Source: Blastocatellia bacterium (lineage in GTDB: Bacteria > Acidobacteriota > Blastocatellia > Chloracidobacteriales > JADJPF01). Taken from it: 64,000 bases of DNA. The stretch is from NCBI GenBank assembly GCA_016713405.1, contig JADJPF010000024.1, positions 124,001 through 188,000 on the forward strand, in the 5' to 3' direction. Positions 45,311 to 53,902 of this stretch are shown here, in pieces. Position numbers and translations under genes: made by a program. How positions within the stretch are numbered: the stretch's first letter is position 1; the number at the start of each line of letters is the position of its first letter. The notes below the pieces were generated by a model that saw nothing but the letters and a program-made list of their open reading frames with translations, did no database searches and had not been told where the DNA came from.

Positions 45311-45882
45311 TCGTTTTGAAGTTCTGGTTTTAAGACACTTTTCCCTGAGCCTAAATAATAAAGCTTAGGACGTGTGCCTTGCTCAGGTTTACGAGCAACA
45401 CCACGTTCTTTGCTAAGTAGTTGTGAAATAGGACTTTCTGCATTGTCTAGATCTCCTGTAACAATAGCTTGTTCTGGGCAAACAATAACGCAGGCAGGTT
45501 GAAGCCCTACTTCGACACGATGCGCACAAAAATTGCATTTTTCTGCTGTGTCTGTGTGGGAATTGATATAAAGCGCGTCATAGGGACAGGCTTGCATACA
45601 AGCTTTGCAACCAATACATTGTTGTTGATCAAAATCAACTATTCCATCTGGACGGGTATAAAGTGCTGTAACAGGACAAATTTTTACACAAGGAGCATTA
45701 TCACAATGATTACAGCGCAAAACAGCAAATTGGCGTTCTGTGTTGGGGAAGTTTCCTTCTTCAACATATTTAACCCAAGTGCGAAAACTACCTAAAGGAA
45801 CATTATTTTCAGCCTTACAAGCCACTGTACAAGCGTGGCAACCAATACATTTACGTTGATCAATCAAAAACCCATAGCGCAT
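45277..45882 (-). CDS. Four-cluster [4Fe-4S] ferredoxin subunit of the molybdoenzyme complex
   Basis: A 201-residue electron-transfer subunit with four cysteine groups: CIGCHACTVACK, CNHCDNAPCVKICP, CIGCKACMQACP, and CNFCAHRVEVGLQPACVIVCP, the pattern of DmsB/PsrB-type proteins. No Tat signal. Its C-terminal end (from about LQNE) is probably artificial: shifting one base near 45310 opens a frame that runs straight into the membrane subunit. It is the first gene of the complex and follows a gene for a secreted protein by 36 nt. Confidence 0.88.
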   Translation of the reverse strand: MRYGFLIDQRKCIGCHACTVACKAENNVPLGSFRTWVKYVEEGNFPNTERQFAVLRCNHCDNAPCVKICPVTALYTRPDGIVDFDQQQCIGCKACMQACPYDALYINSHTDTAEKCNFCAHRVEVGLQPACVIVCPEQAIVTGDLDNAESPISQLLSKERGVARKPEQGTRPKLYYLGSGKSVLKPELQNEIIAIFGQKLD

Positions 45883-45918
45883 AAAAGAACCCCAACAAGA
45901 AATTAGCTGTTACTTGAC

Positions 45919-46656
45919 TTAAAATCTTCTATTAGGTTGCGTTGGAGGAGCAATTTTAAGACCTTGCATAATGCGATCGGCTGTCTCTACGCCTGCTTGA
46001 AGCAGTGAATATTGTAGGGAATTACCTACACCAGGAACACCTAGAGGAATATTAGCTGGTAGAGGAAGATTAACTCCACCTATTCCAACACCAGGTTGAT
46101 AGGGACGTAAATAAACACGTCCATTAGCTTTTATTTTGCCATCTTTAGGACTAAAAACTACATAATCAACTGCAAAGTCTTGTAAGCTTTGAGGTTGACC
46201 ATTACTGTTAAAAGTTTCTACACGAACTTGTAGCCAAATAAAGTGGTTATGTTCATCAGCTTTTGCTTTGTTAGAAGCTTGACCGCGATTCATTTCTTTA
46301 TCAGGAGTAACGCTAATACTGTCATATTGTCTTAAGCGTTCTAAACAGGTATTAACAACTAGACCAGTAATATTATTGCCTGTATTGCCTTGAGGCAGTT
46401 CAAAAGCATTTTGATCATAGGTCAAGACAAAAGGTTTTCGTTCTACAACCTCTTTTTCTTCATTTTTAGCGGCTGGAGGTGGGTCAAAGGTTTCTCTTGG
46501 TTTTGTTGTTTCAGGTCTAGAATTTTCTACTGGTGCGGGTGGAGGTGGTTGAACTCTTCTGCCAGATTGAGCTTGTACTTGATTAACATTTGCTGCTAGT
46601 AAAAAAACTAATACAAGTAATAAATTGAGTGAATAATAAAAAAATCTTTGACTCAT
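45919..46656 (-). CDS. Secreted protein with proline-rich linker, unknown function
   Basis: A 245-residue secreted protein: signal peptide 1-29 (ending VQAQ), a Pro/Glu-rich linker (about 33-72), then a compact domain (TYDQNAFELPQGNTGNNITGLVVNTCLERLRQY, later VYLRPYQPGVGIGGVNLP, and a helix near the end). I recognise no family. It is 36 nt upstream of the Fe-S gene in the same orientation and could belong to the molybdoenzyme operon, but no partner motif is visible. Confidence 0.6.
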   Translation of the reverse strand: MSQRFFYYSLNLLLVLVFLLAANVNQVQAQSGRRVQPPPPAPVENSRPETTKPRETFDPPPAAKNEEKEVVERKPFVLTYDQNAFELPQGNTGNNITGLVVNTCLERLRQYDSISVTPDKEMNRGQASNKAKADEHNHFIWLQVRVETFNSNGQPQSLQDFAVDYVVFSPKDGKIKANGRVYLRPYQPGVGIGGVNLPLPANIPLGVPGVGNSLQYSLLQAGVETADRIMQGLKIAPPTQPNRRF

Positions 46657-46760
46657 AAAACTTCCTTAAAAATAAAGTTGTTAATAGGGATTGGTTATAA
46701 AAGGATAGTGATATTTAAGCATAATTTAGTAACAGCCTACAATCACAAGCGCAGGTAGTT

Positions 46761-46797
46761 AAAAAAATAGAGCTACTTGTTTTTAACAAATAGCTCT
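46761..46797 (-). terminator. Rho-independent terminator of the mscS-like gene
   Basis: Hairpin AGAGCTA (46769-46775) / TAGCTCT (46791-46797), extended by imperfect pairing inside, and followed on the minus strand by ATTTTTTT (46768-46761). It lies about 45 bases after the minus-strand channel gene stop. Classic form. Confidence 0.88.
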
Positions 46798-46841
46798 TTT
46801 AAGGTTATTTAGCTTTTAGAAAATTAAGCAAAGACAAAAAG

Positions 46842-47654
46842 TTAACTTTGCTTAACAGCAAAATGTTGTTCTGGAGCAGGGTAGTTAGCTTCACCAAAGC
46901 TTTCTCGGATTATTCGATTAGTATCAAAATAAACTTGCCAATAGTGGTCATTATTACAATAAGGACGAACTGCTAAAACCGGCCCCATAGGAGTAAATTG
47001 CAAAATTTCAATGTCTGGTTTAGGTTCAGCAATTACATTTGGAATTTTGCTAATTCGCTCTCTTAGTAGTTGACTAGCAGCTTTTGGATCAACACTATGG
47101 TCAAGTTGTGCAAGTAAATCTACGCGGCGAAAAGGATTAGCAGAAAAATTTTGTATATTGTCAGAGAGAATTTTATTATTACCAACAAAGGTTTTTACAT
47201 TATCCATAGTGTTAATTGTTGTAACAAATAGCCCTATTTCCTCAACAGTTCCAATAATGCCACCAGCAGAAATAAAGTCACCTACCTTGAAGGGGTGCAA
47301 AACAACGATAAACGCACCAGCAGCAAAATTAGAAAGTAGTCCACTCCAAGCTGTACCGACTGCAAACCCCGCAGCCGCTAAAAGTGCTGCAAAAGTTGTG
47401 GTTTGAACGCCGAAAAAGCCTAAAATAGCTACTACTAAAGTAATATTTAGTATTACTGTTAAAGCTGAACCTAAATAACCAAGAATTGTTGGTTCTATAG
47501 GTTGTCTTCTTAGAGAGCTAACCAACATTTGATTTACTAGTTTGATTAAATAACGTCCAACTATCCAAAGTGCTAAAGCACCAACTAATTTCATTCCAAA
47601 TTGGGATAGAATGACTATTAAATCTTGAATAATTTTTGCTAAATCGATATCCAT
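46842..47654 (-). CDS. MscS-family small-conductance mechanosensitive channel
   Basis: A 270-residue MscS-like channel. Three hydrophobic helices occupy about 8-110; the last (AAAGFAVGTAWSGLLSNFAAGAFIVV) is the Gly/Ala-rich pore helix TM3 of the family, followed by the beta domain with FKVGDFISAGGIIGTVEEIGLFVTTINTMDNVKTFVGN. These channels release solutes on hypo-osmotic shock. Single gene with its own terminator; size is close to E. coli MscS. Confidence 0.93.
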   Translation of the reverse strand: MDIDLAKIIQDLIVILSQFGMKLVGALALWIVGRYLIKLVNQMLVSSLRRQPIEPTILGYLGSALTVILNITLVVAILGFFGVQTTTFAALLAAAGFAVGTAWSGLLSNFAAGAFIVVLHPFKVGDFISAGGIIGTVEEIGLFVTTINTMDNVKTFVGNNKILSDNIQNFSANPFRRVDLLAQLDHSVDPKAASQLLRERISKIPNVIAEPKPDIEILQFTPMGPVLAVRPYCNNDHYWQVYFDTNRIIRESFGEANYPAPEQHFAVKQS

Positions 47655-47980
47655 TAATTTACTTCCTCCTCAATAAATAGATTTTTACTCATAAATAAAT
47701 AGCTTGGTATTAAGCTATTTACCTTAAAGAGTATTATAAAGGGGAAAAAATAGCACTACTTTCATAAATATTTAGTTAAAGATAACTTAATGTTTAGTTA
47801 AATAGTTATGGAATTTGCTTTACAAGTTATTGAAATATAGAGCAATGCACAACTTTTTAGCTCTAAAGGCCTGGGCTAAATTTACTAGCTAGAGGGTTTT
47901 GCCCAAATAATAGGTTTGGTGTAATATCTTTTGTTTGCTAAAAAATAGATAAATTAAAGAAAAAATTTTGAGGGTTTTAT
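47655..47980. other. Intergenic region with a decayed copy of the hairpin repeat
   Basis: About 326 bases between divergent genes, holding promoters for the mscS-like gene and dxr. At 47858-47913 there is a degenerate version of the intergenic repeat seen at 16109 and 24238: TAGCTCTAAAGGCCTGGGCTA resembles its first half, and AGCTAGAGGGTTTTGCCC with AATAATAGG its second half. Confidence 0.5.
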
Positions 47981-49180
47981 ATGCAAAAAGTAGCAATACT
48001 TGGTTCTACTGGCTCAATTGGGCGAAATACTTTAGATGTAGTTGATCGACTAGCTCCACGTTTTCAAGTTATAGCAATTTCTGGGGGAACAAATATAGAG
48101 TTGATTGCAGAACAAACTGCCCGTTACAAACCGGAAATAGTTTCTGTTGCAACAGATCAACACGCTAAAGAGTTGGTAAAACGCTTGCAAGGCTTAAATG
48201 TCGGCATGCCGACTATAAAAACTGGAATGGAAGGAATGCTTGCTGTTGCTACACATTCAGAGGCGGAAATAGTCGTTTCTGCAACGGTTGGAGCGTTGGG
48301 ATTGCTGCCAACCTACAAGGCTATTGAACTTGGCAGACGAGTTGCAATTGCTAATAAAGAGCCTTTTGTAATGGCTGGTCAGCTTATGCAAAAATGCGCT
48401 CAAGAAAATGGAGCAGAAATTTTGCCTGTAGATAGCGAACATAACGCCCTACACCAATGTTTAAGGGGTGAACGCTTTTCGGAAGTAGTAAGACTTATTT
48501 TAACCGCGTCAGGTGGGCCTTTTCGCAATGCAACATTAGAAGAAATGCAACAAGCTACAGTAGCACAAGCAATTAAACACCCTACTTGGCAAATGGGAGC
48601 AAAAATTACTATTGACTCTGCAACTATGATGAATAAAGGACTAGAAGTTATTGAAGCCCGTTGGCTTTTTGGTTTTACTGCTGATCAAATAGATATTGTT
48701 ATTCATCCTCAATCCGTAGTGCATTCAATGATTGAACTGGTTGACGGCTCATTTTTAGCTCAAATGGGGCTTACAGATATGCGATTGCCAATTCAATACG
48801 CTATGACTTACCCTGATAGATTAGTTTTAGACCTGCCTAGATTAAATCTTACCAACTTACAAAAACTAGAATTTTTTGCACCTGATGAGAGTCGTTTTCC
48901 AGCAATTTCACTAGCTTATAAAGCCTTGCGTTTAGGTGGAATTGCTCCAACGGTTCTTAATGCTGCAAATGAAGTTGCTGTAGCTAGATTTCTTGATGGC
49001 AGTATTGGTTTTATGGATATTCCAAGAGTTATAGATAATGCTTTGTCTAGCTGTGAAAAACAAGGTGTTGGCAATTTATCTAGTATTGAAGATGCTTTAA
49101 CAGCAGATGCTAAAACTCGTCTGTGGGCAGAAGACTTTATTTTAGAATTAAATAGCTTAACTGTAGGAAAATCAAATTAG
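47981..49180 (+). CDS. dxr: 1-deoxy-D-xylulose 5-phosphate reductoisomerase
   Basis: A 399-residue enzyme of the MEP isoprenoid pathway, converting DXP to MEP with NADPH. It starts with the Rossmann motif AILGSTGSIGRNTLDV, then ANKEPFVMAG, the metal/substrate motif LPVDSEHNALHQ, SGGPFR, HPTWQMGAKITIDSATMMNKGLEVIEA, and IHPQSVVHSM. Length is normal for the family. It is followed after 30 nt by an oxidoreductase gene. Confidence 0.97.
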   Translation: MQKVAILGSTGSIGRNTLDVVDRLAPRFQVIAISGGTNIELIAEQTARYKPEIVSVATDQHAKELVKRLQGLNVGMPTIKTGMEGMLAVATHSEAEIVVSATVGALGLLPTYKAIELGRRVAIANKEPFVMAGQLMQKCAQENGAEILPVDSEHNALHQCLRGERFSEVVRLILTASGGPFRNATLEEMQQATVAQAIKHPTWQMGAKITIDSATMMNKGLEVIEARWLFGFTADQIDIVIHPQSVVHSMIELVDGSFLAQMGLTDMRLPIQYAMTYPDRLVLDLPRLNLTNLQKLEFFAPDESRFPAISLAYKALRLGGIAPTVLNAANEVAVARFLDGSIGFMDIPRVIDNALSSCEKQGVGNLSSIEDALTADAKTRLWAEDFILELNSLTVGKSN

Positions 49181-49210
49181 AAAATTAAAAATTAGGAAGG
49201 TTAAATTTAG

Positions 49211-50158
49211 ATGTTAAAAGTTGCTGTTATTGGAGTAGGTTATTTAGGTCGTCATCATGCCAGAATTTATTCATCAATGGCAGGAGTTGAGCTAGTTGGG
49301 GTTTGTGATAGCAATAAGGAACGAGGAGAGGCAATTGCTAGCGAATATAACACTAAGTTTTATTCTGATTATAGAGAGCTTTTTGGAAAAATTGATGCTG
49401 CTAGTTTAGCTGTTCCTACCATTGATCATTGTTCTATTGGGTGTGATTTATTAAGTAATAAAATTGCAGTGCTAATTGAAAAACCTATTGCTTGTACTTT
49501 GGCAGAAGCGGATGAGCTAATTGCAACAGCAGAAAAAAACAATCTTTGTCTGCAAATTGGTCATTTAGAACGTTTTAATCCAGCAGTTGTTGCTGTTAGT
49601 AAAGTTGTTACTACTCCAAGATTTTTTGAAACTCATCGTTTAAGTTTATTTTCACCACGTAGCCTAGATATTGATGTAGTAATGGATCTAATGGTACATG
49701 ACTTAGATATTATTTCTTGGCTTGTAAAATCTCTGGTAACAAACATTACTGCTGTAGGAATCCCAGTGATTTCTCCTAAATTTGATATTGCTAACGCTCG
49801 TTTAGAATTTGCTAGCGGGTGTATAGCAAATATTACTGCTAGTCGTATTTCTAATGAAAAGACTCGTAAGCTAAGACTTTTTCAGCCAAATGATTATATT
49901 TCTTTAGATTATGTTACTCAACAAGCAGGGATTTGGAGTTTAAGACCTACAAAAAATGCTGGAGGCTTGCCTATTCAAGCAGGGCTTTTGCCAGTGACAG
50001 CAGATGAACCTTTAAGAGCCGAACTAGCATCATTTGTTGAGTCAGTAATTAACAATCAAATTCCAGCAGTGACGGGTAAAGATGGACGTAATGCTTTGGA
50101 TTTAGCTTTACAAGTGAGCGAAAAAATTGCAGAACATGCAAGGAAAATTGGGCTATAG
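49211..50158 (+). CDS. Gfo/Idh/MocA-family NAD(P)-dependent dehydrogenase
   Basis: A 315-residue oxidoreductase with an N-terminal Rossmann fold (VAVIGVGYLGRHHARIYSSM), the family's IEKPIACTLAEAD (Lys97 of the EKP motif) and an H-(x)-containing substrate loop (DLMVHDLDIISWLV). Related enzymes in LPS or lipid-A sugar pathways oxidise UDP-GlcNAc derivatives, but I cannot assign the substrate. Co-directional with dxr; the role of this pairing is unknown. Confidence 0.87.
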   Translation: MLKVAVIGVGYLGRHHARIYSSMAGVELVGVCDSNKERGEAIASEYNTKFYSDYRELFGKIDAASLAVPTIDHCSIGCDLLSNKIAVLIEKPIACTLAEADELIATAEKNNLCLQIGHLERFNPAVVAVSKVVTTPRFFETHRLSLFSPRSLDIDVVMDLMVHDLDIISWLVKSLVTNITAVGIPVISPKFDIANARLEFASGCIANITASRISNEKTRKLRLFQPNDYISLDYVTQQAGIWSLRPTKNAGGLPIQAGLLPVTADEPLRAELASFVESVINNQIPAVTGKDGRNALDLALQVSEKIAEHARKIGL

Positions 50159-50159
50159 C

Positions 50160-50354
50160 CTAGTAATTGTTGGATGATTTAGAATTTGTCCATAGGATAA
50201 ATAAGGAAGTAAAAATAAGCACAACTAAGCTTAATTGAAAGCCTAACAAGCTAAAAATAAATGCTAGCAATAAAACCACAGTTATCAATAATAGGGCTGC
50301 ACGCATAAAGCCTCCCATATTTTTTACACGTTTTCTTTTGTCTCGTTTAAACAA
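50160..50354 (-). CDS. Small two-helix membrane protein
   Basis: A 64-residue protein with a very basic start (MFKRDKRKRVKN) and two hydrophobic helices (about 17-35 and 38-56). It ends one base from the stop of the convergent dehydrogenase gene. Its own start has no clear Shine-Dalgarno. It could be real, as a small membrane protein, or a chance reading frame. Confidence 0.4.
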   Translation of the reverse strand: MFKRDKRKRVKNMGGFMRAALLLITVVLLLAFIFSLLGFQLSLVVLIFTSLFILWTNSKSSNNY

Positions 50355-50519
50355 AGTTAAAAGCTTTAAGGTTCAAAACAAACTTTAAGGTTTTTAAAGG
50401 GGTAAACTATAGACAAAATAGCAACTTTCTTGCACAATAAAAATCAAGCCTTTAGAAATATCCAAAGATAAATAGCTGGTAAAAAACTTAGGTAGTTTAA
50501 GAGGTTTTAAGGAGTAAAT

Positions 50520-51389
50520 ATGTCTAAAGAGTTAGTAAGAGAAACGGTTCTAATCCCTTTAGTTACACAAAATGATAAAACTGAGGAACTAGTAGAAAAA
50601 ATAGAAGTAGACGTAAGTCATTTAGTAACAGAAGATGACGAAGTTGAAGAGTTAACGGAAAAAATAGAAGTAGATGTAAGTCATTTGGTAACGGAGGACG
50701 AAACGCCAGTGGATAATTTACCTTCAGAAAAAAATCAAAGATTATTAACAAGTTCTCTTTACAGTGGTTGGAAAGCTCCTGGAGAAGCTAAGTTTTTAGC
50801 AACGGCAAATGTAGGTATTTTTAATTCAGTAAAAGAAAATCCTATAGTTCCAGATGTTTTTGTAAGTTTGGATGTAGAAATAGATGATGATTGGTGGAAA
50901 AAAGAACATCGTTCTTATTTTGTTTGGCAGTTTGGAAAAGTGCCAGATTTAGTAATTGAAATTGTTTCTAACAAAGAAGGTGGCGAAAAAGGTAGAAAAG
51001 TAAATCGTTATGCCAAGATGAGGATACCATTTTATATAATTTATGATCCAATGAAGCATATTATGAGTGAAAAATTATCAGTGTACCATCTTAGGGATAA
51101 TGCTTATTACTTATATTCTTATGAAAGTGAAGATCTTTTGCCAAATTTAAGGGTTACTCTTTGGGAAGGTGAGTTTGAAGGTAAGCATGACACTTGGTTA
51201 CGTTGGACTGATTCAGAGGGAAATCTTATTTTGACAGGGGATGAGTTAGCCCAACAAGAACGCCAAGAGAAAGAACTTGCATTACAAAAAGTTAGAGAAG
51301 AAACACAAGCTAAGGAAGAAGCTTTACAAAAGGCAGAACGTCTAGCAGCAAAGTTAAAGGAACTTGGCATAGATCCAGAAGATTTGTAA
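50520..51389 (+). CDS. Uma2-family (DUF820) PD-(D/E)XK-type putative endonuclease with an N-terminal duplication
   Basis: A 289-residue protein. Residues about 22-63 are a 21-residue unit repeated twice (EELVEKIEVDVSHLVTEDDEV / EELTEKIEVDVSHLVTEDETP). The nuclease-like domain follows: VPDVFVSLDVEI with its acidic residues, PDLVIEIVSN (the E-x-V of the PD-(D/E)XK core), GRKVNRYAKMRIPFYIIYDP, and a C-terminal coiled coil (QERQEKELALQKVREETQAKEEALQ). Uma2 proteins are common in cyanobacteria and other bacteria, and their function is not established. The repeat is visible in the DNA (period 63 bases). Confidence 0.8.
   Translation: MSKELVRETVLIPLVTQNDKTEELVEKIEVDVSHLVTEDDEVEELTEKIEVDVSHLVTEDETPVDNLPSEKNQRLLTSSLYSGWKAPGEAKFLATANVGIFNSVKENPIVPDVFVSLDVEIDDDWWKKEHRSYFVWQFGKVPDLVIEIVSNKEGGEKGRKVNRYAKMRIPFYIIYDPMKHIMSEKLSVYHLRDNAYYLYSYESEDLLPNLRVTLWEGEFEGKHDTWLRWTDSEGNLILTGDELAQQERQEKELALQKVREETQAKEEALQKAERLAAKLKELGIDPEDL
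50583..50702 (+). repeat. In-frame tandem repeat, two units of 63 bases
   Basis: Two near-identical 63-base units inside the Uma2-type gene (from 50583 and 50646), coding for the duplicated acidic segment. Most differences are in third codon positions, which indicates selection after a recent duplication. Confidence 0.85.
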
Positions 51390-51464
51390 AAGTTCTGGAG
51401 AAAACTAAAAGTTAAATATAAACTTAGAGAAATTATCATTAAACATAGCTTTTAGGAACTAGTT

Positions 51465-52961
51465 ATGAAAAACCTTAAAAATAAGCTAAGTGTTGTTATT
51501 GTTGGACTAATAATATTTTGTTTTGCTTCAACTGCTTTGGCAAAAGATAAATGGATAAATCTGCAAAGTAAAAATTTTAATGTTGTTAGCAATGCTGATG
51601 AGAAGAAAACAAAAGAAATTACTCAAAAACTAGAACAATTTCGCTATACCTTAGTCCAGCTTTATCCAAATGTACCTGAAAGCGAACCTGTGCCAGTGAC
51701 AGTAGTTATTTTTAGGGATGATAGGTCTTTTAACCCTTTTAAGCCTATTTATAAAGGCAAAGTAAGAAAAGATATTAGCGGCTATTTTCAATCTGGCGAA
51801 GATGGAAATATTATAGCTATTGATAGTACGGTAGAAACCTTAAGAGTTATTTTTCATGAGTATGTTCATTTGCTACTCAATTTTAGCACCGTTGAACTTC
51901 CACCTTGGATAAATGAAGGGCTAGCAGAACTTTATTCCACATTTGAAATAGATAAAAACGAAGTTGTACTTGGAACACCATTGCCTTTTCATGTAGAGTA
52001 TTTGCAAAACAATGGCTTAAAGCTAATTCCATTAAAGGAGTTAATCCAAGTTGATTTTAACTCTCCTGCCTATAATGAAAGTGATAAATCTAGCTTTTTT
52101 TATACCCAATCTTGGTTATTTGTGCATTATTTAATGATTTCTGAACGAGGAGTTCGTAAACCACAGCTTTTTAAGTTTATTAAGCTAATTAGAATTGGCA
52201 AAACACCTGAACAAGCTTTTACAGAAGCTTTTGGGGTTGGTTTTGAAGAAATGCAAGATACTTTAAGAGGCTATGTTAATAATAAGTACTATCCTGTAGT
52301 CAAGTATCAATTAAAGGCACCTGCATTAGATAAAAATTTACCTATACAAACCTTAAGCGAAGCACAAACACAAGTTTATTTAGGTAATTTACTGCTGCAA
52401 ATAGGGCGTTTAGAAGATGCTGAAAAATCTTTACAACAAGCTAAAGCTTTGGATACAAACTTAGTTGAAACTCTAGAAAACCTTGGGTTTATTGCTATGA
52501 AGCAAGAAAAATATTCTCAAGCAAAAGAATATTTTCAGCAAGCAATAGCACGTAGTTCAAAAAATTATCAAGTTTACTACCAATATGCTAATGCACTTTA
52601 TTTGATGGGTAAAATAGACAACAAGTTAAGTGGAGAAGTGCTAAAAGAGATTAAAAATAATGCTCAATCAGCTATAAAACTTCGCCCAGAATTTGCCCAA
52701 GCATATAATTTAGCGGCACTTAGCGAGCTAGGTTTAGGAGAAGATTACAAAACAGGATTAGAGCAAGCAAAAATGGCAGTTTTACTTGCTCCAAGGAAGA
52801 AACAATTTCTTTTAACACAAGCTCAACTACAAATAGCTACAACAGATTACCAGGGAGCAAAAAAGATACTTCAGCCATTACTTAAGGAAGAAGACATAGA
52901 ATTAAAAACAAAAGCAGAACTACTTTTAAGAGAGATTGAAGAAAAAGCACAAAATAAGTAG
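51465..52961 (+). CDS. Secreted peptidase-MA-type metalloprotease with TPR tail
   Basis: A 498-residue secreted protein: signal peptide 1-26, then a domain seen in many bacterial 'peptidase MA' proteins, with the zinc motif HEYVH (131-135) and a downstream Glu in INEGLAELYS (151), i.e. a gluzincin-type HExxH...E site. The second half (about 290-495) is TPR: LLQIGRLEDAEKSLQQAK, LGFIAMKQEKYSQAKEYFQQA and similar units. A secreted or periplasmic protease that docks on partner proteins through its TPRs is likely; the target is unknown. Confidence 0.85.
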   Translation: MKNLKNKLSVVIVGLIIFCFASTALAKDKWINLQSKNFNVVSNADEKKTKEITQKLEQFRYTLVQLYPNVPESEPVPVTVVIFRDDRSFNPFKPIYKGKVRKDISGYFQSGEDGNIIAIDSTVETLRVIFHEYVHLLLNFSTVELPPWINEGLAELYSTFEIDKNEVVLGTPLPFHVEYLQNNGLKLIPLKELIQVDFNSPAYNESDKSSFFYTQSWLFVHYLMISERGVRKPQLFKFIKLIRIGKTPEQAFTEAFGVGFEEMQDTLRGYVNNKYYPVVKYQLKAPALDKNLPIQTLSEAQTQVYLGNLLLQIGRLEDAEKSLQQAKALDTNLVETLENLGFIAMKQEKYSQAKEYFQQAIARSSKNYQVYYQYANALYLMGKIDNKLSGEVLKEIKNNAQSAIKLRPEFAQAYNLAALSELGLGEDYKTGLEQAKMAVLLAPRKKQFLLTQAQLQIATTDYQGAKKILQPLLKEEDIELKTKAELLLREIEEKAQNK

Positions 52962-52966
52962 TAAAG

Positions 52967-53902
52967 CTAATCTTTTGTAGGTTTATGACCACAACTAGCA
53001 CAAAATTGCCAGTTTGAGCCAAAAGGTTGGCCGCAGTGGATACATTCCGTTTTAAGAGAAACTCGGCAAAAAGGACAAAATTTTTGGTCTTCGCTAACAG
53101 CTTGGTTGCATTCTGGACAAGTAGTTGCTAAAACTCGACCTGCTAACAAGTAAATTAATAATCCTGCTATGTTGGTTAGTGTTACAAGCATTGTCCACAA
53201 AACAACATTTCTATAGCGACCACGTGAGTCATACCAAACATAAGTTGGAACAAAGAAAATAAGTAAGGAAATTACCATTAGTAATATTTGATAAACCCAG
53301 GATAGAGTTTGTTCTTGACCTCCAGGCGCGTTAATTACAAGTATGCAAGATAAAACCCCAGGGTTATTATTAAGTCGAGTTTCTAGTTCTAATGGGTCAA
53401 TTGCCCAAGTGGGTTGGCTTTTTTTGTCAATAAAATCTGCTAGCAAAATATCTTGTTGTGCTGCAATTACTTCTACAGAAGTTGGTAGCCAAAGGTCTTT
53501 ATCTTGTTTTGGTGTACTAATATTACCTGGTAAAGGTACTATATGAGCATTAGTAGTATGTAAGTAAAATCTTACATAAATAGGGACTTTTGTTCCTGCT
53601 ACTAGGATTTTTTCTTTTTGTTTAGCAGCTAAAGAGTCTAACAAATTGATAAATCTTAAGTTATTAAGTAAAGTTTCTTGTGTTGTTGAAATAGGGATAG
53701 TTCCACGTGAAGCTTCTAATTGAGATAAAATTGTAGGCCAAAATTCAAGGGATTGGTTAATAGCTGCCATTCCTTTTTTATAAGATTCTGCTTTATTAAT
53801 ACGTGCTAAAGTTAAATAAGTACATAAAAGTCCTATTAACCCTATTAGTAATATAGTTAGAGTCCGTCTTAGAAATATAAGGAAAGCACTATCTTTGGTC
53901 AT
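52967..53902 (-). CDS. Membrane protein with C-terminal zinc ribbons
   Basis: A 311-residue protein: one N-terminal helix (about 8-33), an extracytoplasmic domain (about 40-200), two more helices (about 205-262), and a cytoplasmic double zinc ribbon with four CxxC knuckles (CPECNQ, CPFCRV, CIHCGQ, CASCGH). It overlaps the end of the upstream gene by 4 bases (ATGA), so they are translationally coupled. The same arrangement of domains is seen in that neighbour; both appear to be related and to belong to the sigma/anti-sigma operon. Confidence 0.8.
   Translation of the reverse strand: MTKDSAFLIFLRRTLTILLIGLIGLLCTYLTLARINKAESYKKGMAAINQSLEFWPTILSQLEASRGTIPISTTQETLLNNLRFINLLDSLAAKQKEKILVAGTKVPIYVRFYLHTTNAHIVPLPGNISTPKQDKDLWLPTSVEVIAAQQDILLADFIDKKSQPTWAIDPLELETRLNNNPGVLSCILVINAPGGQEQTLSWVYQILLMVISLLIFFVPTYVWYDSRGRYRNVVLWTMLVTLTNIAGLLIYLLAGRVLATTCPECNQAVSEDQKFCPFCRVSLKTECIHCGQPFGSNWQFCASCGHKPTKD

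Noticed and set aside
50520..51389. Uma2-type gene as a restriction system
   Set aside because: No methyltransferase or specificity subunit lies nearby; the family is not a typical restriction enzyme despite its nuclease fold.
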